A stretch of 64,000 nt of DNA from Fasciolopsis buskii (GCA_008360955.1 LUCM01008926.1:17325-81324), one strand, 5' to 3'. Shown: positions 48,646 to 60,388, counted from the stretch's first letter. A program made the numbers and translations. The notes: generated by a model not told the origin, from the letters alone.

Positions 48646-49700
48646 AATGATAATCATTCTTCCAAAACCATTACTCGTCCCCGTGAAGCGACAGTCGTCG
48701 ACAGATGGCTGTTCGGATTAGATCTCTTCTATGATCGCCTAGCTCTCCGGATTTGGATCCATATGCAAACAGTTGACACTGTATAAAATTGGTGATCTTA
48801 CTTATGTGATATAGGAGATCATCATATTTTAAAAATGTCTCGGTAAAAGTCTCGGATGAAAAAACAGTAACATTTTTGGACCGACCGACAACTTAAATCT
48901 GAAGAAAAATCGACCCCGTTATTGTTGGAAATGGCGGAAATTTAATATATTGATTTCCTCACAACAATATTGATCGTGTTTCTTTTCACGATGAATCCCC
49001 TAATCATCGCACGAATGATTCCGATCGAAGCCAGATGAGTCACTCACTAAAGGGGAGGGCATTTTCTGACTATTTATGGTTCCGGAATCTTTTGGGAATT
49101 CTAGGAATAGATCGCATTGTTGTGCAGTACCATAAGCATGATCACAACTTGAAAATATAAACAAGTTGCTTATAACTGATGGTGTCATATCGACAAGAAT
49201 CGCGAGCTCACGTTGAACGCAGTTGTAAAATATCAGATTTCGTTTTCCGACTTTTTTCGACGACTGTGTCCAGTTTCCGAGACCACATATCAGCAAATAT
49301 TCCGCTAATGGAGGGCGCAGAGTAGTGCCTTATGGCTAACCAATGGATTTGTTCAAATTGATTTTATCTTGCATCGCTGAACAATCAGTTAACTTTGACA
49401 AAGGTCGAAATATCATGTACGGCGGATTACGGGTATCTGCAGTGTATCTTCATAGCAGGGTTGGAGACGTTATTAGCTGAGATCAAAGCCAATTTTTTAT
49501 AAACCACTCATCAAAATCGGAGTAATCTCTTCAACCGAAGGCCAATCACATCTCAGCTCCTTTGCAGTTTCTTAATGTGAAGCCGTGTTCTTTAGCATAT
49601 GTGTGGCGGCTTCCTCTTATTTTTCCGGGGTACTATTTCCTTGTAAGTTTTGATGGAGTGGTTGGGTTTATAGAGCTACTGCCAGTTGCCAGTGAATGAT
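48646..49700. other. Unassigned
   Basis: No supported gene or repeat. The minus-strand frame 49000-49296 is unrecognised. Confidence 0.45.
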
Positions 49701-49756
49701 TCAAGCACCTGTCGTTTGATAACTTCACATGTTTCCTGGCTACATTATTTTTCACA

Positions 49757-49882
49757 ATGCAATCGTTGGAGAGGTCTCATTCGGGGAGTTTGATTAATTT
49801 TGAGATGGTTCCCGGAGGATGTCCCCTTCAGAAGATACGAAGAGGCGCTCCCTACGGGCGCCTCGTTCTGTTCTTGAAAAAG
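49757..49882 (+). CDS. Orphan exon of an unrecognised gene
   Basis: From ATG at 49757 there are exactly 42 codons (MQSLERSHSGSLINFEMVPG, ending APYGRLVLFLKK) to a strong donor, AAAAG|GTATGT, in phase 0. The frame is open upstream to 49700, so the ATG need not be the start. The following exon at 50091 is in phase. I do not recognise the protein. It is on the same strand as DEPDC5 and the LRR gene, but I see no motif linking it to either. Confidence 0.42.
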
Positions 49883-50090
49883 GTATGTGGATTCTTATAG
49901 AATGAACGAATGGTCAGGCGTCAATGAAATTTCGGTGAAACTGGTGAACTTAGTCATCAGAAGTCACGAAATCTCGAACTTACAGTTATTCATTTTTTTA
50001 ATGTCATTCGAGTTCTACACCGTTGTTGCAGTAATAACCAATGGTATTAAGACTGTTATGTCTTCGAAAAATGAGGCCATTTGATTACAG

Positions 50091-50151
50091 GGAGAAGTAC
50101 AGTTTATCGGAACAGTCACCACCGAGGTCCTTTCGCGTGATCATTTGGAAG
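50091..50151 (+). CDS. Second orphan exon of the same unrecognised gene
   Basis: The acceptor is 'atttgattacag' and the donor is 'ttggaag|gtattc'. In phase 0 it reads GEVQFIGTVTTEVLSRDHLE, ending in phase 1. If the donor is not used, the frame runs 18 more codons to a TAA. The joined product is unrecognised. Confidence 0.4.
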
Positions 50152-51165
50152 GTATTCGATACGTTTTCTTATACTACAATTATCATGTGAATTATGTTTA
50201 AAAGCGACTTGTCAAACAACACAACTGTCACTTGCTGAATTCTTTATTACTTAGGCTTTGTAATCCTTCCCTTCATTTCCAGAAGCTATTTGTCAAGTCA
50301 CTTTAACTGTCCTGACGTAACTTTATAAACTATACTGATTTATCACGTAACTCCAGGACATAACTGGAAATGATTAAATCCGATTGAAGTCGTTCGGTGA
50401 AAAGGCTAGCGCCTTCTAATGTTCCGTTCTGGAAACTACAACAAGATTGCTTTCTGATCCTAATCGTTTTTTTTAAATATCCGCCTAAACTAAGTATTTT
50501 GTCAGCATAATCTACAAAATGCAAGCCACATTTTTGATACTCAAATAGATGTACTAAGTAGAAAACGAATTATATGAAAGGAGCGTGTTTGTGGTCTTCG
50601 TGTCACCAATAGACAGTTCTAGTGAAAATATTCTCCACTTGGCAGCCGTCAGGTGGTCGCGGCCCATTGCTGAATGGCATGTACATTCCTGTCTTAGTAG
50701 TTCATTCTTCTAGTTTCCACAAGTTCAGCATTTTATCAATACTGCTTATCCGAGTACTCTCCCGTATAGGATGCAACGTCGACGGAAATTACCGTAGTTA
50801 CCTTGTGTCTAATCATTTCCGTGGTTTCGTGGCCAGTTCTTCATTGGACCTCATTTGCCAATCCCTTTTTAGGCTACGATTTTAGGCCTTTGCACACGAT
50901 TCTCCCTCTATTGGTCCATTTTGTCGCTCCGGTGTCCTTGACATAATTATATTGTGATTCGTGGGTTTGCTGGACCAATCAAAAGCACGCGTCGTTCAGA
51001 TCGCACGATCATCAGCCTCATTCCGTCCATCTCGCTCACCTGTACCATGCTAATCGCATGTGCAGTGGAACAGTTGGTTTGACAGCTCCTGTGTGCACCG
51101 ACATGGATAATGCAAATGAAATGCGATGATATTCTAGATTGTGACATCTATTCCACACTTCCGTA
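50152..51165. other. Region upstream of the LRR gene
   Basis: It contains no exon I can support. It presumably holds the promoter and 5' UTR of the LRR gene, but I see no distinctive core-promoter element. Confidence 0.45.
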
Positions 51166-53445
51166 ATGTGCTATCTCTTGTTTTATGTGCTGTGCTTCAT
51201 TGTGGCCATATTGCATTATGGATCCGGTGATACTGGTCACTGTATGTCTGGTTGCCGCTGTTCGTCAAACAACGACGCTGCAGTTTGTTGTTTATGGCCA
51301 TCAGATAAGCTTGTCAATCCAAACGATTTCTGGCCGGATGCTCGGATGTCGCAACGTTGCGGTGCGGATGATACTTCTTTCTCATTGTCAGATATAGCCT
51401 GGCCTCGAAATGCTTCCTGTCAGTCAACATGGCAACAATTACAAATTCAGCTGGCTTCTAGCTCTTGGCCGCCACCACAGCTCTCCCCTTTTTCAGATGT
51501 TACACCCACAACCGCATTTTCTATGTCCTCTTCTTGTACAGAAACCCTTAAACGTCTTGTGATAATTGGAGCTCCAAGTGCAGACGATGGTCTTTCAGAA
51601 CTAAACTCCTATCAATTACGACGTATGTTCTTTCAGAATCGCGGCTCCCTTCGGCTTGAACGGCTCACCATTCAGCAAACTAATGTGAAGCGTATCAGTC
51701 CCGGATTCCTAGACCAGCTTCAGGCAACACGTTTGATTGATTTGGAGATCCGTCGTAATCCACAGCTAACGAGTGAATCACTCGGTGTCGGTTGGTTGGC
51801 CAGTGCGCCTGGACTGCGTCTACTGGATCTGAGTCGGAATGGCTTAACCACAGTGGATTTGGCCCGATGGGGTTTTGCATTCACACCAGTCAGCCAGTTG
51901 CTTACTTTGAACTTGGCCGGGAATCGTGTTGCTCATTTAAGATCACAGAGTTTTGTGCGCGTACCCAATCTGGTCAGTCTTGATTTATCTGAAAATGTGC
52001 TCACATATCTTCCGTTAACTGTGTTTGAGGGTCTAAGAAATTTGACTATTTTAAATCTACAAGGGAATCGTTTGTCTTTACCCGGACTACCACTTGGCGA
52101 TTTTAGTCTGTTTACCGTAACTCCAAATCTACGACAACTCCGCTTATCTCGAAACCCTCTGCTTGCTGCAACGACCAACATGGGTTCAAAAAATGTCACA
52201 TCCTGGTGGCTTACTCACGACTGTCCTGAACAGTTAACACAACTCTATTTGGAGGAATTGTCGACCAGTCAAGCTGTGTCTGTATTCGATTCACCTCCAG
52301 GTCTTCCACCCATTTCTTGGGATCGATGCCCTTCTTTATCCAGTCTTATGCTCACACAATCAACTCAACTGCCTTGTCTCCCTCAAAGATGGTTGAACCT
52401 GGCACCAACCGTATTTCGTATTCCCGATCGATTTCGTGTTCGCCCTCACAGTTTGCAACTGTGTCCTCCATCCACTTTGTCTGTAAATGATAACGTAAAC
52501 GATATGACAATCACCGATCGATCACATCGTATCTCAACTGACTCCCTGGCGTCCGGTGACACTTTGGTTCTTATTCAGCCCAGTAGCACTCCGTCCGTCA
52601 CTAACCCTGACCATTGGAATGGTGTCAACCCCGATTCCTTTGACTCGGACGATGGTAGGAATTTGCATTTTCTCCATTTGAACAGAAACAGTCTGAGTCC
52701 GTGGATTGTATTTGCCTTGGTATTCGTGGTTTTGGCTGTGGTCACTACTTTAATCGTCTGGACCGCAATCTATTGTATTCGATACTACAGACACCGATTC
52801 AAGTGTAGTGCAGCTTCCCTGTCCGAAGCGAATGGTCACATTCCACTTACCAAGGGTAATCTGCCTAAATATACTTTTGGTGCGCCTTATCCTGGTCCGT
52901 TGTTATTACCGGTGGCATCTGTCGATCCAGCTGAGTTTGATCCCAATGGTTACACTCAGTTAGGCTTGCCGGTTGTACACCCGAATGGGTCTGCTTTTGT
53001 ACCATCACCAATGGTTCAGACGGAAGCCAGTATGCGACTAATCAGTCCAAGTGACAGTGGGATGGGTGATGTGACCCCGTCACGAATGGCACAATCGTTT
53101 CATACGGGCTTAAGTCCAGCCTCTAGTCATACTTCATTTCAAATGTCTCAATCCGTATTTGGTGTCCCGCCTTACCATCGATTAGTGGCGCGCAATCCAA
53201 TGTATTATCACGCACCTTCATTCAGCTCACTCCGATCGGTGAATTTACCGTCTCGGATGCCGGATAACGGATATATGCTCTATCGATCATTTGTCAACAC
53301 ACCGCATCGTAACGCCGCCACGTCGACTGAAGATGTATCAATTGGACCCGGTTCTATTATGGGCGATTTGGCAGATGACTGTACAACTCTAAACGGCCCC
53401 ACACCCCCAGACACACCTACCCAGACTGTGACTTGTGAAAACTAA
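51166..53445 (+). CDS. Single-pass leucine-rich-repeat membrane protein
   Basis: A single uninterrupted frame encodes 759 residues. Residues 1-20 form a hydrophobic signal peptide (LLFYVLCFIVAILH). It is followed by a cysteine cluster with the LRRNT cap pattern C-x3-C-x-C-x8-C (C26, C30, C32, C41). About six or seven LRRs span roughly residues 160-335 (LRLLDLSRNGL, LLTLNLAGNRV, LVSLDLSENVL, LTILNLQGNRL, LRQLRLSRNPL). A Cys-containing stretch follows to about residue 430. A transmembrane helix lies at about 512-537 (WIVFALVFVVLAVVTTLIVW), followed by a basic stop-transfer segment and a 220-residue Ser/Pro/Met-rich cytoplasmic tail (SPSDSGMGDVTP). The layout is that of cell-surface LRR adhesion or signalling receptors. 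No Ig, FN3, TIR or kinase domain is present, so the ligand and exact family are open. The first ATG with a signal peptide decides the start. The lack of introns contrasts with DEPDC5. Confidence 0.9.
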   Translation: MCYLLFYVLCFIVAILHYGSGDTGHCMSGCRCSSNNDAAVCCLWPSDKLVNPNDFWPDARMSQRCGADDTSFSLSDIAWPRNASCQSTWQQLQIQLASSSWPPPQLSPFSDVTPTTAFSMSSSCTETLKRLVIIGAPSADDGLSELNSYQLRRMFFQNRGSLRLERLTIQQTNVKRISPGFLDQLQATRLIDLEIRRNPQLTSESLGVGWLASAPGLRLLDLSRNGLTTVDLARWGFAFTPVSQLLTLNLAGNRVAHLRSQSFVRVPNLVSLDLSENVLTYLPLTVFEGLRNLTILNLQGNRLSLPGLPLGDFSLFTVTPNLRQLRLSRNPLLAATTNMGSKNVTSWWLTHDCPEQLTQLYLEELSTSQAVSVFDSPPGLPPISWDRCPSLSSLMLTQSTQLPCLPQRWLNLAPTVFRIPDRFRVRPHSLQLCPPSTLSVNDNVNDMTITDRSHRISTDSLASGDTLVLIQPSSTPSVTNPDHWNGVNPDSFDSDDGRNLHFLHLNRNSLSPWIVFALVFVVLAVVTTLIVWTAIYCIRYYRHRFKCSAASLSEANGHIPLTKGNLPKYTFGAPYPGPLLLPVASVDPAEFDPNGYTQLGLPVVHPNGSAFVPSPMVQTEASMRLISPSDSGMGDVTPSRMAQSFHTGLSPASSHTSFQMSQSVFGVPPYHRLVARNPMYYHAPSFSSLRSVNLPSRMPDNGYMLYRSFVNTPHRNAATSTEDVSIGPGSIMGDLADDCTTLNGPTPPDTPTQTVTCEN

Positions 53446-55639
53446 ATCGGTTAGTTTATCCTGCATCCTTAATGACCCTCTACTTATCTAAAATCCTCAT
53501 CTCTCTGTGACCCGTATCCCATGCACAATAATTGGTATTCTCCTCTTCCGTACAGTTTTGCCTTTACCGGTTCGTACGTTTCTTCTTGATGCATTCTGCG
53601 CACCATTCTAATGCCGAGTTGCTTGTTTAAATCGTATTTTTTTCTTTATCCGTGTTTGTCTTCTGCACTATTTTTTTATCAGTAAGTACACATGTGGATT
53701 TCCATGCTGCCATTCACGGAGGGGTTGGGATATTGTTACTTGGTTTGCGTGGGATAGCGGCTTTTTATCGTGATTTTATTCGGTGACTAGGATTTATTGG
53801 GCTCGTTCATTGTCGGCAGGTGATAAGTGGTTCTGGCGACCCCACTGAATTCGAGTATCATTGGTCTCTAGCCGTTCGCCATGGGTATTTCTGTTCTTTT
53901 GCATGGTTCTCGTGGCCAAAGTAGTTGTGTTCAGGTCAGTTCGCATATCTACTCATTCTCTCTAGCGTTTCATTGATCTCCGAATATCTCAAATCTGTCG
54001 TGCCGTTTGGTTTATCTTTCACCACGCAGAGATTTGTTTGCGCAACCATTTAGTCCTGTCAAATACTCTAGAGATTCGTTTTGTTTCTATGTGGCTTTTT
54101 CGCGTCACACCATTTTAAAACCACTGTGAATGTATGACTGATAGGTGTTTCATTCACAACACTATAGGAGCCACTTTTGCTTGCAGTATAAGGTTATAAG
54201 TTGCCCATCACTACAATTTTGCCTTTAACACTAACCAAAGTAATGGATTGCTAGAATATCACTTCTTTAAGAGAGTCCAGAAGTACTAATCCTATTTAAT
54301 GACACCCCGTACTTGCCATGTCAAACTACCATCAACAGGCTGTTATGATATTTCATAGGGCAAACGCTTGCCAGGCCTAAGCTCACCACGTCCTTGGTAG
54401 TGTCGCGGTCACCAATCTGGTGGGCACGAACCCGCATTGATCTCGACGAACCACCAGTATGGTGGTGGTTTACCTTGTTTCAACCAAGACAGACCCTAAG
54501 TAGCATGCAGCTCTTTCCCCTGGATGAACAAGGGGGTTCAGTGGGGGGATTATGTTGTCCAAATTATAATCATTCCTTGCGTGTACATTTCCAAATATCT
54601 TAAGAAGTTTGGTAAGGGTAAAGAAGGGCGTGACTGTCTATTGTACAAAACCATTCGAGAGCAAAGATTCCAATAGTTTTGCTTTCCCCACCGACTGCTC
54701 TAACTGATTTTCCCAACTACCCGGCGATCTTTATTTACGGTTTATGAGGGGAAAAATCTCACCAGTTCAAGTGATAATGTACGGCCTTGAAAGTCTCCCT
54801 GTAGTTTTTCACGAGTATCTATCTGAAGCGTGTTTGGCTTTCCAAATGTTTATTTCCTGTCGGTGCATGTTCAGGAAGCTTCATACGAACTCAGATTTCC
54901 GCATACTTCTGCTTAACGGTTACAGAGCGGCTAGTGTCTCACCTCAGTGATTGTCACTAGTTTTTCCATCAGAGATGGCACCGATAAATTGGAATTGGTT
55001 TTGAACACATGTCATTTTATCCATTAGGATTTTGTGAAGAATCCGCCCACCCCCCGTGTTGTTTCATCTCGATTAGTTTTGCCCACGAGCATGTGCTGCA
55101 TCATTACGGGATTGAAGCATCTCCGGATGTTGACATGAACCAGTTCAGATTTCTCCATCTAGTTACCTAACTAATCAAAATTTATTCAGTCATGGTTGTT
55201 TTTTTCGCTATTATAATCTGTGCCGAATGTGGGTTATCGTAGCTAGCATCAGCATTTCATTCCCCTGAGGTTTTCGTATTCGCGTGCATTTCATTGTATA
55301 TCCATTTTATCACAGTCCCGTTTTCCATAAGTTTCAACACCTTATGGATGAATATACCGCTTACCTATCGACTGCATTGGTTATCGATCCCAAAGGTCTA
55401 AGAGTAGATATCCGCTGCGATTTACTAGTGTATGCGGCTGGTCCCATATGTGTTTTATTCTAGTTGTGTACATGACACTAAAAATGCTCTCTTTCACTAA
55501 AGTGTGCGATTCCAGGGATGACTACGACCACACCATCTTTAAGGTGATTACGATGATAATAACATTCGCTTGTCGATCAAAGGTCGGCTACAGACAGCAG
55601 CAGTGAGATTGGTATCGCTTCGAGGCTCTAAAACATGAT
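53446..55639. other. 3' flank of the LRR gene and intergenic sequence
   Basis: It should contain the 3' UTR. I did not find a convincing AATAAA close to the stop codon. The plus-strand frames at 54394-54603 and 54744-54950 have no recognisable motif. Confidence 0.45.
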
Positions 55640-56230
55640 CGTTAGTAACAGGTATGCGTAGACTTTTGGTGTTTGAACACCACTGTCTTCGCATTATTGG
55701 TAGAATATGGCGGAAGAATGTTATGTGTAACTCAGAAGTTAGGCGTAAGGTACTGGGTCCTAGGGTTCATTCTTTAGAACAGGCACGGAATTAGAATGGG
55801 TTAAGCTACTTGGAACATGTTTTGTTGATGCCCACAGAACGACTGCCTCGTTGTGTTCTGTTGTCCGAGGGAGGTAGTGGTTGGAAGATGGTTCGAGGTG
55901 GCCAGTCAATGACATGGGGGAAAATATGATAATTGTAATTAGTGGACTGGCTCGTGTAAGTGCAGTTAAACTACCGGGTTGGCGTCTACACGGTACCCTC
56001 AAGCGACGGTTGGAAACAGTAGATGATATGGCTCAGTGTCGCAGGTGGGTTCAGATCGGGGTACCAGACGTCTTTGAAAGAGATATTATGTCGCCGGCAC
56101 TCCTACTTGCGCTGCCATCTTGGGAGATTAAACTTTCGGTGTTATCAATCATCCTTTTTTTTACAGTCGAGAAGCGTAATAAAGCATCTGAGATGCTTTT
56201 AGTGTCTGTTGCTTTCACCCGTGCCTGAAG
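55640..56230 (+). mobile_element. Degenerate RTE/CR1-like LINE, C-terminal end
   Basis: In plus-strand frames I read LLVFEHHCLRIIGRIWRKN, SEVRRKVLGPRVHSLEQA, LPRCVLLSEGGSGWKMVRGG and QSMTW, in order. These are the CR1/RTE C-terminal motifs (usual form: FDHRCLRSIARIWWE, then RLGHVLRMPxERLPRCALF). Frameshifts after 55790 and stops near 55930 show that it is dead. The 3' half matches 20560-20720. Confidence 0.82.
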
Positions 56231-56451
56231 GCATGACACTGTCAGGATATAAATCTATTCAAGCCTATCCGATAGCATTCATTGCTTCCGAAAGGTCAAA
56301 TTTTTTGATTATTTCTTATTGCTCTTATTCGACACCACCAACTATTTGATCATACAGTATTCCTTGAAAAATACAAATGAAGAATGTAAGTACTTCTTGG
56401 TTCAGTGATAAAATGTCTGGCGTGCGATTGTGAGATAAAAGCGGTACCTGT

Positions 56452-56632
56452 ACCTTTTATCTTTTACTTCCTTTATTAATGAAACAACAATGTACATCAT
56501 CTTTCAAGAAGGGGGCCGCGGCTAACAGGGCTGCCAAGTGGGAAGTTGACCGGCCGCGGGAGGATTCGTACCCGCGACCTTCATGCCCAAACCCCACGAT
56601 CTTATCCGTTTGGCCACCGCCGGCTTTGTATG
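56452..56632 (-). repeat. tRNA-derived SINE, minus orientation
   Basis: The reverse complement of the family seen at 23.4 and 48.5 kb: the A box appears as 'cttatccgtttggccacc', the B box region as 'gggaggattcgtacccgcgacc', the body as 'gaagggggccgcggctaacag' and the tail as 'cttttatcttttacttccttt'. Confidence 0.83.
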
Positions 56633-58724
56633 AAGAACACGCACTCGGTGAAGAATTGCCATTCACCATGAGTAGAATCCCCCGTTTTTTGGTAATCGAA
56701 ATGCTTCAACTAAACATGCAACAGCGAAAAAGTCATCCAGGTATTCCGAGAACTGTAATATTTACAAGGTAGAAACTTATTATCAAAAATCACTAAGATG
56801 GCCTGGGCTAGACCACATTTTGATGACAGCTGCGGGCAGTTCTTCACTGACTACACCGCTGTAAAAGAGGACTGTCAACCTGGATTTAGGAACTTTCTTT
56901 AGAGTTGCTCACTCGTGACATCCTTCGAACGTCCTATCATTCAAGGTGCAAAAAATACAACGCCATTTTATCAGCATTGAAATTATTGCTTTCGGAATAC
57001 CGATCTGTGCAGTCTCACAATTCATCTACAAAGCCATGAATATCGTCATTGTTTACACTTCTTCGCTCGTCATAAAGCTGATGAATAGTTAAGATAGGTG
57101 CGACGAACTCCAACCTTCTTTGTGTGCTTTCACTCCACATAGCACCTTTTAGCAGCCAAACCAGCACTGTAGAGAGGTCCCCGTTGTGCTCCATTCAGAA
57201 AGCATTTACGGAATCTTTATCTTCTCATCTATTGGTGGGTTTTTGTTTATTGCTCAAAACTCGGAATGTGCATTGACTTTCCAAGACGCGCATTGTGATT
57301 GTTCTCAGGACTAAAGTGGCTGCTAGCAGGTGACTTTATCGGTCATCGCCAAATGACTCTGACCAACTATATTTGAGAACCTTAACCAATCGCGTGGTAG
57401 TCATTGTTCGAGGCCTCTTTGATTGGGCACGGAGACTGTCCACAGACGGCAACGTCGGAAGTCAACATAAAATTACCCCACGGCGTTTGGTCGGGGAAAT
57501 TCTGGAGACACTTCACAAACTGGCACTTTCTGGGAGTGCTACGTTTGGCAGATGTACGTGCATTCCACCAATCACCGCATTCCTTTTATTCACAAATATA
57601 CCATTGCCGGACACGAGATAGCAATCTTTCCCACCCTATACACTGCTGTCCTCATAAACTTTTTTATTTTTTACACACTTAGGTAGCAGTCTAACGATTT
57701 CCATCTAAAATTTGCAGTAGTTGGCCTACTTAGAAGATAAAACCGTTTATTTATTCGCTAAGTTCCGTCAAAATTGTGATTGTCCTATCGGTTATTCTGT
57801 GAACCTAATATTTCCTCCTTGGCGACGGATTGTTGACGGATTTCTGCGAGCATTCTCATGATTATTGTTTGTCAAGTTATGTGCGCGTTACGCTCGTCAC
57901 TAAATATCTCTACGCTTATTAGTCATCGGCGTGTTACGGCACCCTTCGGGATTTTTGCCGACGGCTTAAAATTAGACCAAGATTTTGATAGAATTGATCT
58001 TCCACTGCGTTCTGGTGGAAGATTTGTTTAGTGCTCCATGCTAATGATTCTAGTGTTTACACTGCACCATTTGATCCAGTCTTTACAACTGCTGACAGAG
58101 ATCAATGGTCAGTAAAATACCACTCTTTTTTAGCACGCTCAACCCCTCAACGTTTACCGTATGTCTCCTAGTCTGCTTATGGTTGCGAAAGCCTTGTTTT
58201 TGACATCAACTAGCGAACAGTCTCTGGCTAACTTAACATATTCCCACTACACATTTCGAACCTTTTGGTCAACTGGAACTCTCGGCAGCTGTCACGACTG
58301 TGCAAAACCCAGTCCAAGTGTTCTCATTTATTGGCATATGCCGAATGGTTTGTATCTTCCAAAGCGTTTCCCCAAGATCAGGTAACAAATATACGGTCGG
58401 TGTTAGATCGTGGCTGAGAAAATTGAGTGTTTATTGTCCCACATCATTCCAATAGAGTTATAATAGACCACACATGGAATCCGTATGCAGTGTCCGTATT
58501 TATTCGCGTCCATTTCGACTTTGTCTTCTGTCCAATCCATCCACGCAATTATCGCGTGTAAAAGCGAAATTGCTGTTATTCCAATAATGGTCTCTTCAGT
58601 GCTCTTCCTCTCTGTTTTTCTGTCTCACCTCCATTTTAATCGTGTTTCGACCGATTACATACGCAACCCACATGTTTCTTCATTCGGACCTCCTCAGTTA
58701 CTTTTAAATTAATGTTAATGCTCA
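56633..58724. other. Intergenic, unassigned
   Basis: Overlapping frames at 57373-57682 look somewhat protein-like in two registers (for example HFTNWHFLGVLRLADVRAFH), but have no splice context I can support. They may be part of an unrecognised repeat. The rest is blank. Confidence 0.4.
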
Positions 58725-58937
58725 TCAATTGATCTTTACATTACTGACAGCTGGCGTCGTCGCTGAAACAGAATCCATTTCCATGGGACTCAATGGACAT
58801 TTACTTGCACCAGTAGGTGGCGAAATGCCACGTTGGTGAATTGAGATGTACTGATATATGGTGGAGTGTAGCTCCCGAATTCGATTCACAATGCGAGGAC
58901 TACTCAGCTGTTCTTCGATAAAATGGTTTGGTTTCAT
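58725..58937 (-). CDS. Terminal exon of a small minus-strand gene
   Basis: On the minus strand the acceptor 'cacttattcgtcag' is followed by 70 codons in phase 0: MKPNHFIEEQLSSPRIVNRI, RELHSTIYQYISIHQRGISP, and a Ser/Thr/Pro tail ending SNVKIN, then TGA (58727-58725). The first part looks like an amphipathic helix and the tail is disordered. With the exon at 60178-60225 it gives an 86-residue protein. The family is not recognised. The plus strand here shows no LINE or SINE, so it is not an antisense artefact of a repeat. Confidence 0.5.
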   Translation of the reverse strand: MKPNHFIEEQLSSPRIVNRIRELHSTIYQYISIHQRGISPPTGASKCPLSPMEMDSVSATTPAVSNVKIN

Positions 58938-59159
58938 CTGACGAATAAGTGAGTTTAAAAACAAAAACGAAAGGTTCAGAATTGCTTCAACTACACTCGG
59001 CTTGACTACGATTTCAGTTGCACTTGGAACTTCCCAGTTAGGGTGTTCTGGAATCCTATCACGTGATTACAGTGAATTCCGTTTCCACGATGAAAGTAAT
59101 CATCATACTCGAAACCAGATGCCGAATGCTGGCAAAATAATCATACTTTGATGGCAGAC

Positions 59160-59552
59160 GACAACACAAAATGTCGCTTGACTCATGATTGAAATGATTG
59201 AAAACACGTGCGTTTGTACAGTTAGACTGTGTTTCGTATGTTGGCTTCAGCAGCATCTTATCTTTTCCCGCCTACGTAGGTCCACTCCCTGTTCGCCTTG
59301 GATATTCACTCTTTTTATATAAACGTGTAACTCTGGGGGAAGGCAGCGGTCAGTGAGGCTTGCCTTACTGTTTATCGCTGAACGATGATGATCATGATGC
59401 TTGACTCATTACCACACCTGATCTGATGTGGTTCTATTGCAACCCAAGTTTCAGGGTCATCGCTGCCGGTCTTCCTTCCCCCGCATGTGGCGTGCCTTAG
59501 CGGCTATGGGGCATCCCCTTGCATAACTCATGCTTCAAGCATATAATCGAAA
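59160..59552 (+). mobile_element. LINE 3' end (C-terminal remnant and 3' UTR)
   Basis: 'ctctgggggaaggcagcggt' and 'actgtttatcgctgaacgatgatgat' are the reverse complement of the 3' UTR seen at 14220-14300 in the minus-strand copy. 'gtttgtacagttagactgtg' to 'cttatcttttcccgcc' (59213-59271) corresponds to 14350-14410. The fragment ends near an A8 run at about 59550. It lies inside the intron of the small minus-strand gene. Confidence 0.7.
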
Positions 59553-60177
59553 AAAAACTTATTTCTCACCTAGTTCGTACTTTTCTCGAGTTATTTTCAT
59601 AGATAACACTGATGCATGAATGAAATGTCGTACTTTAGCATCAGTGTCACTAACTTCTTGTTTCCGAGCTCTTCGTTAGTGAGTCAAATTTTCTGCAACC
59701 TTAATTCTATTTTCAGTTGAGTTACATCTACCCGAATTACTAAGTGGATTTAATTATTTGACTCTGCTTAGGCTTGACGATCACGGGATGGCAATAAGCA
59801 TCCATTTTCTGGCCACATGCTCGCCTGTTCATTCTCACATGGTTAATTTATTTTTTCTATCTGGTTGTTGCAGAAACGTGGTTTTCAAGGGTAGCAATCT
59901 TTCTTTTTTTATTAAATCACCCTGGAATGGTTTTGTAATTCCCCCCGCTTCCACGCACATGTATAATCGGATGCACGGAGAAGCCAGCGGCTTATGCGAA
60001 CTGTCCTCGTGACACCCATTTGAATGGGCAAGAGAACCTGTTTTTCGCGATGTTATCTTATTTTCTCCCTTGGAGCCTGTCCTTTCTCCATCTCTCGCTC
60101 AGTCACTATCCGGTGTTCAATTGTCCTCTTTGATCTCTGTCCCTCTCCGCAACTTTTAGTCTTTTCTGGTTTCTTAC

Positions 60178-60225
60178 GTTCGTGATGACCTCATCAGGCA
60201 ATGTGATAGTTGGCTCCGAATCCAT
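60178..60225 (-). CDS. First coding exon of the small minus-strand gene
   Basis: On the minus strand an ATG at 60225 opens 16 codons, MDSEPTITLPDEVITN, to the donor ACGAAC|GTAAGA, in phase 0. An in-frame TAA lies 12 codons upstream, so this ATG is a natural start. Joined to the exon at 58937-58725 (intron about 1.24 kb) it completes an 86-residue protein. Support is splice sites, phase and start context only. Confidence 0.48.
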
Positions 60226-60388
60226 ATTCCCGTTGAGATCAGTTGTGCACGCTTAATGGACAGCGAGATTCTCCCTGTGGATAGCTTTATCAATCCTTTT
60301 TTGCTAACTATCTGTCCACAAACGGTCTGAAATTCACAAATCCGTCATGTGTAGTGTTTTCTGTCCACTATTGTCACCGATTGTTCTC

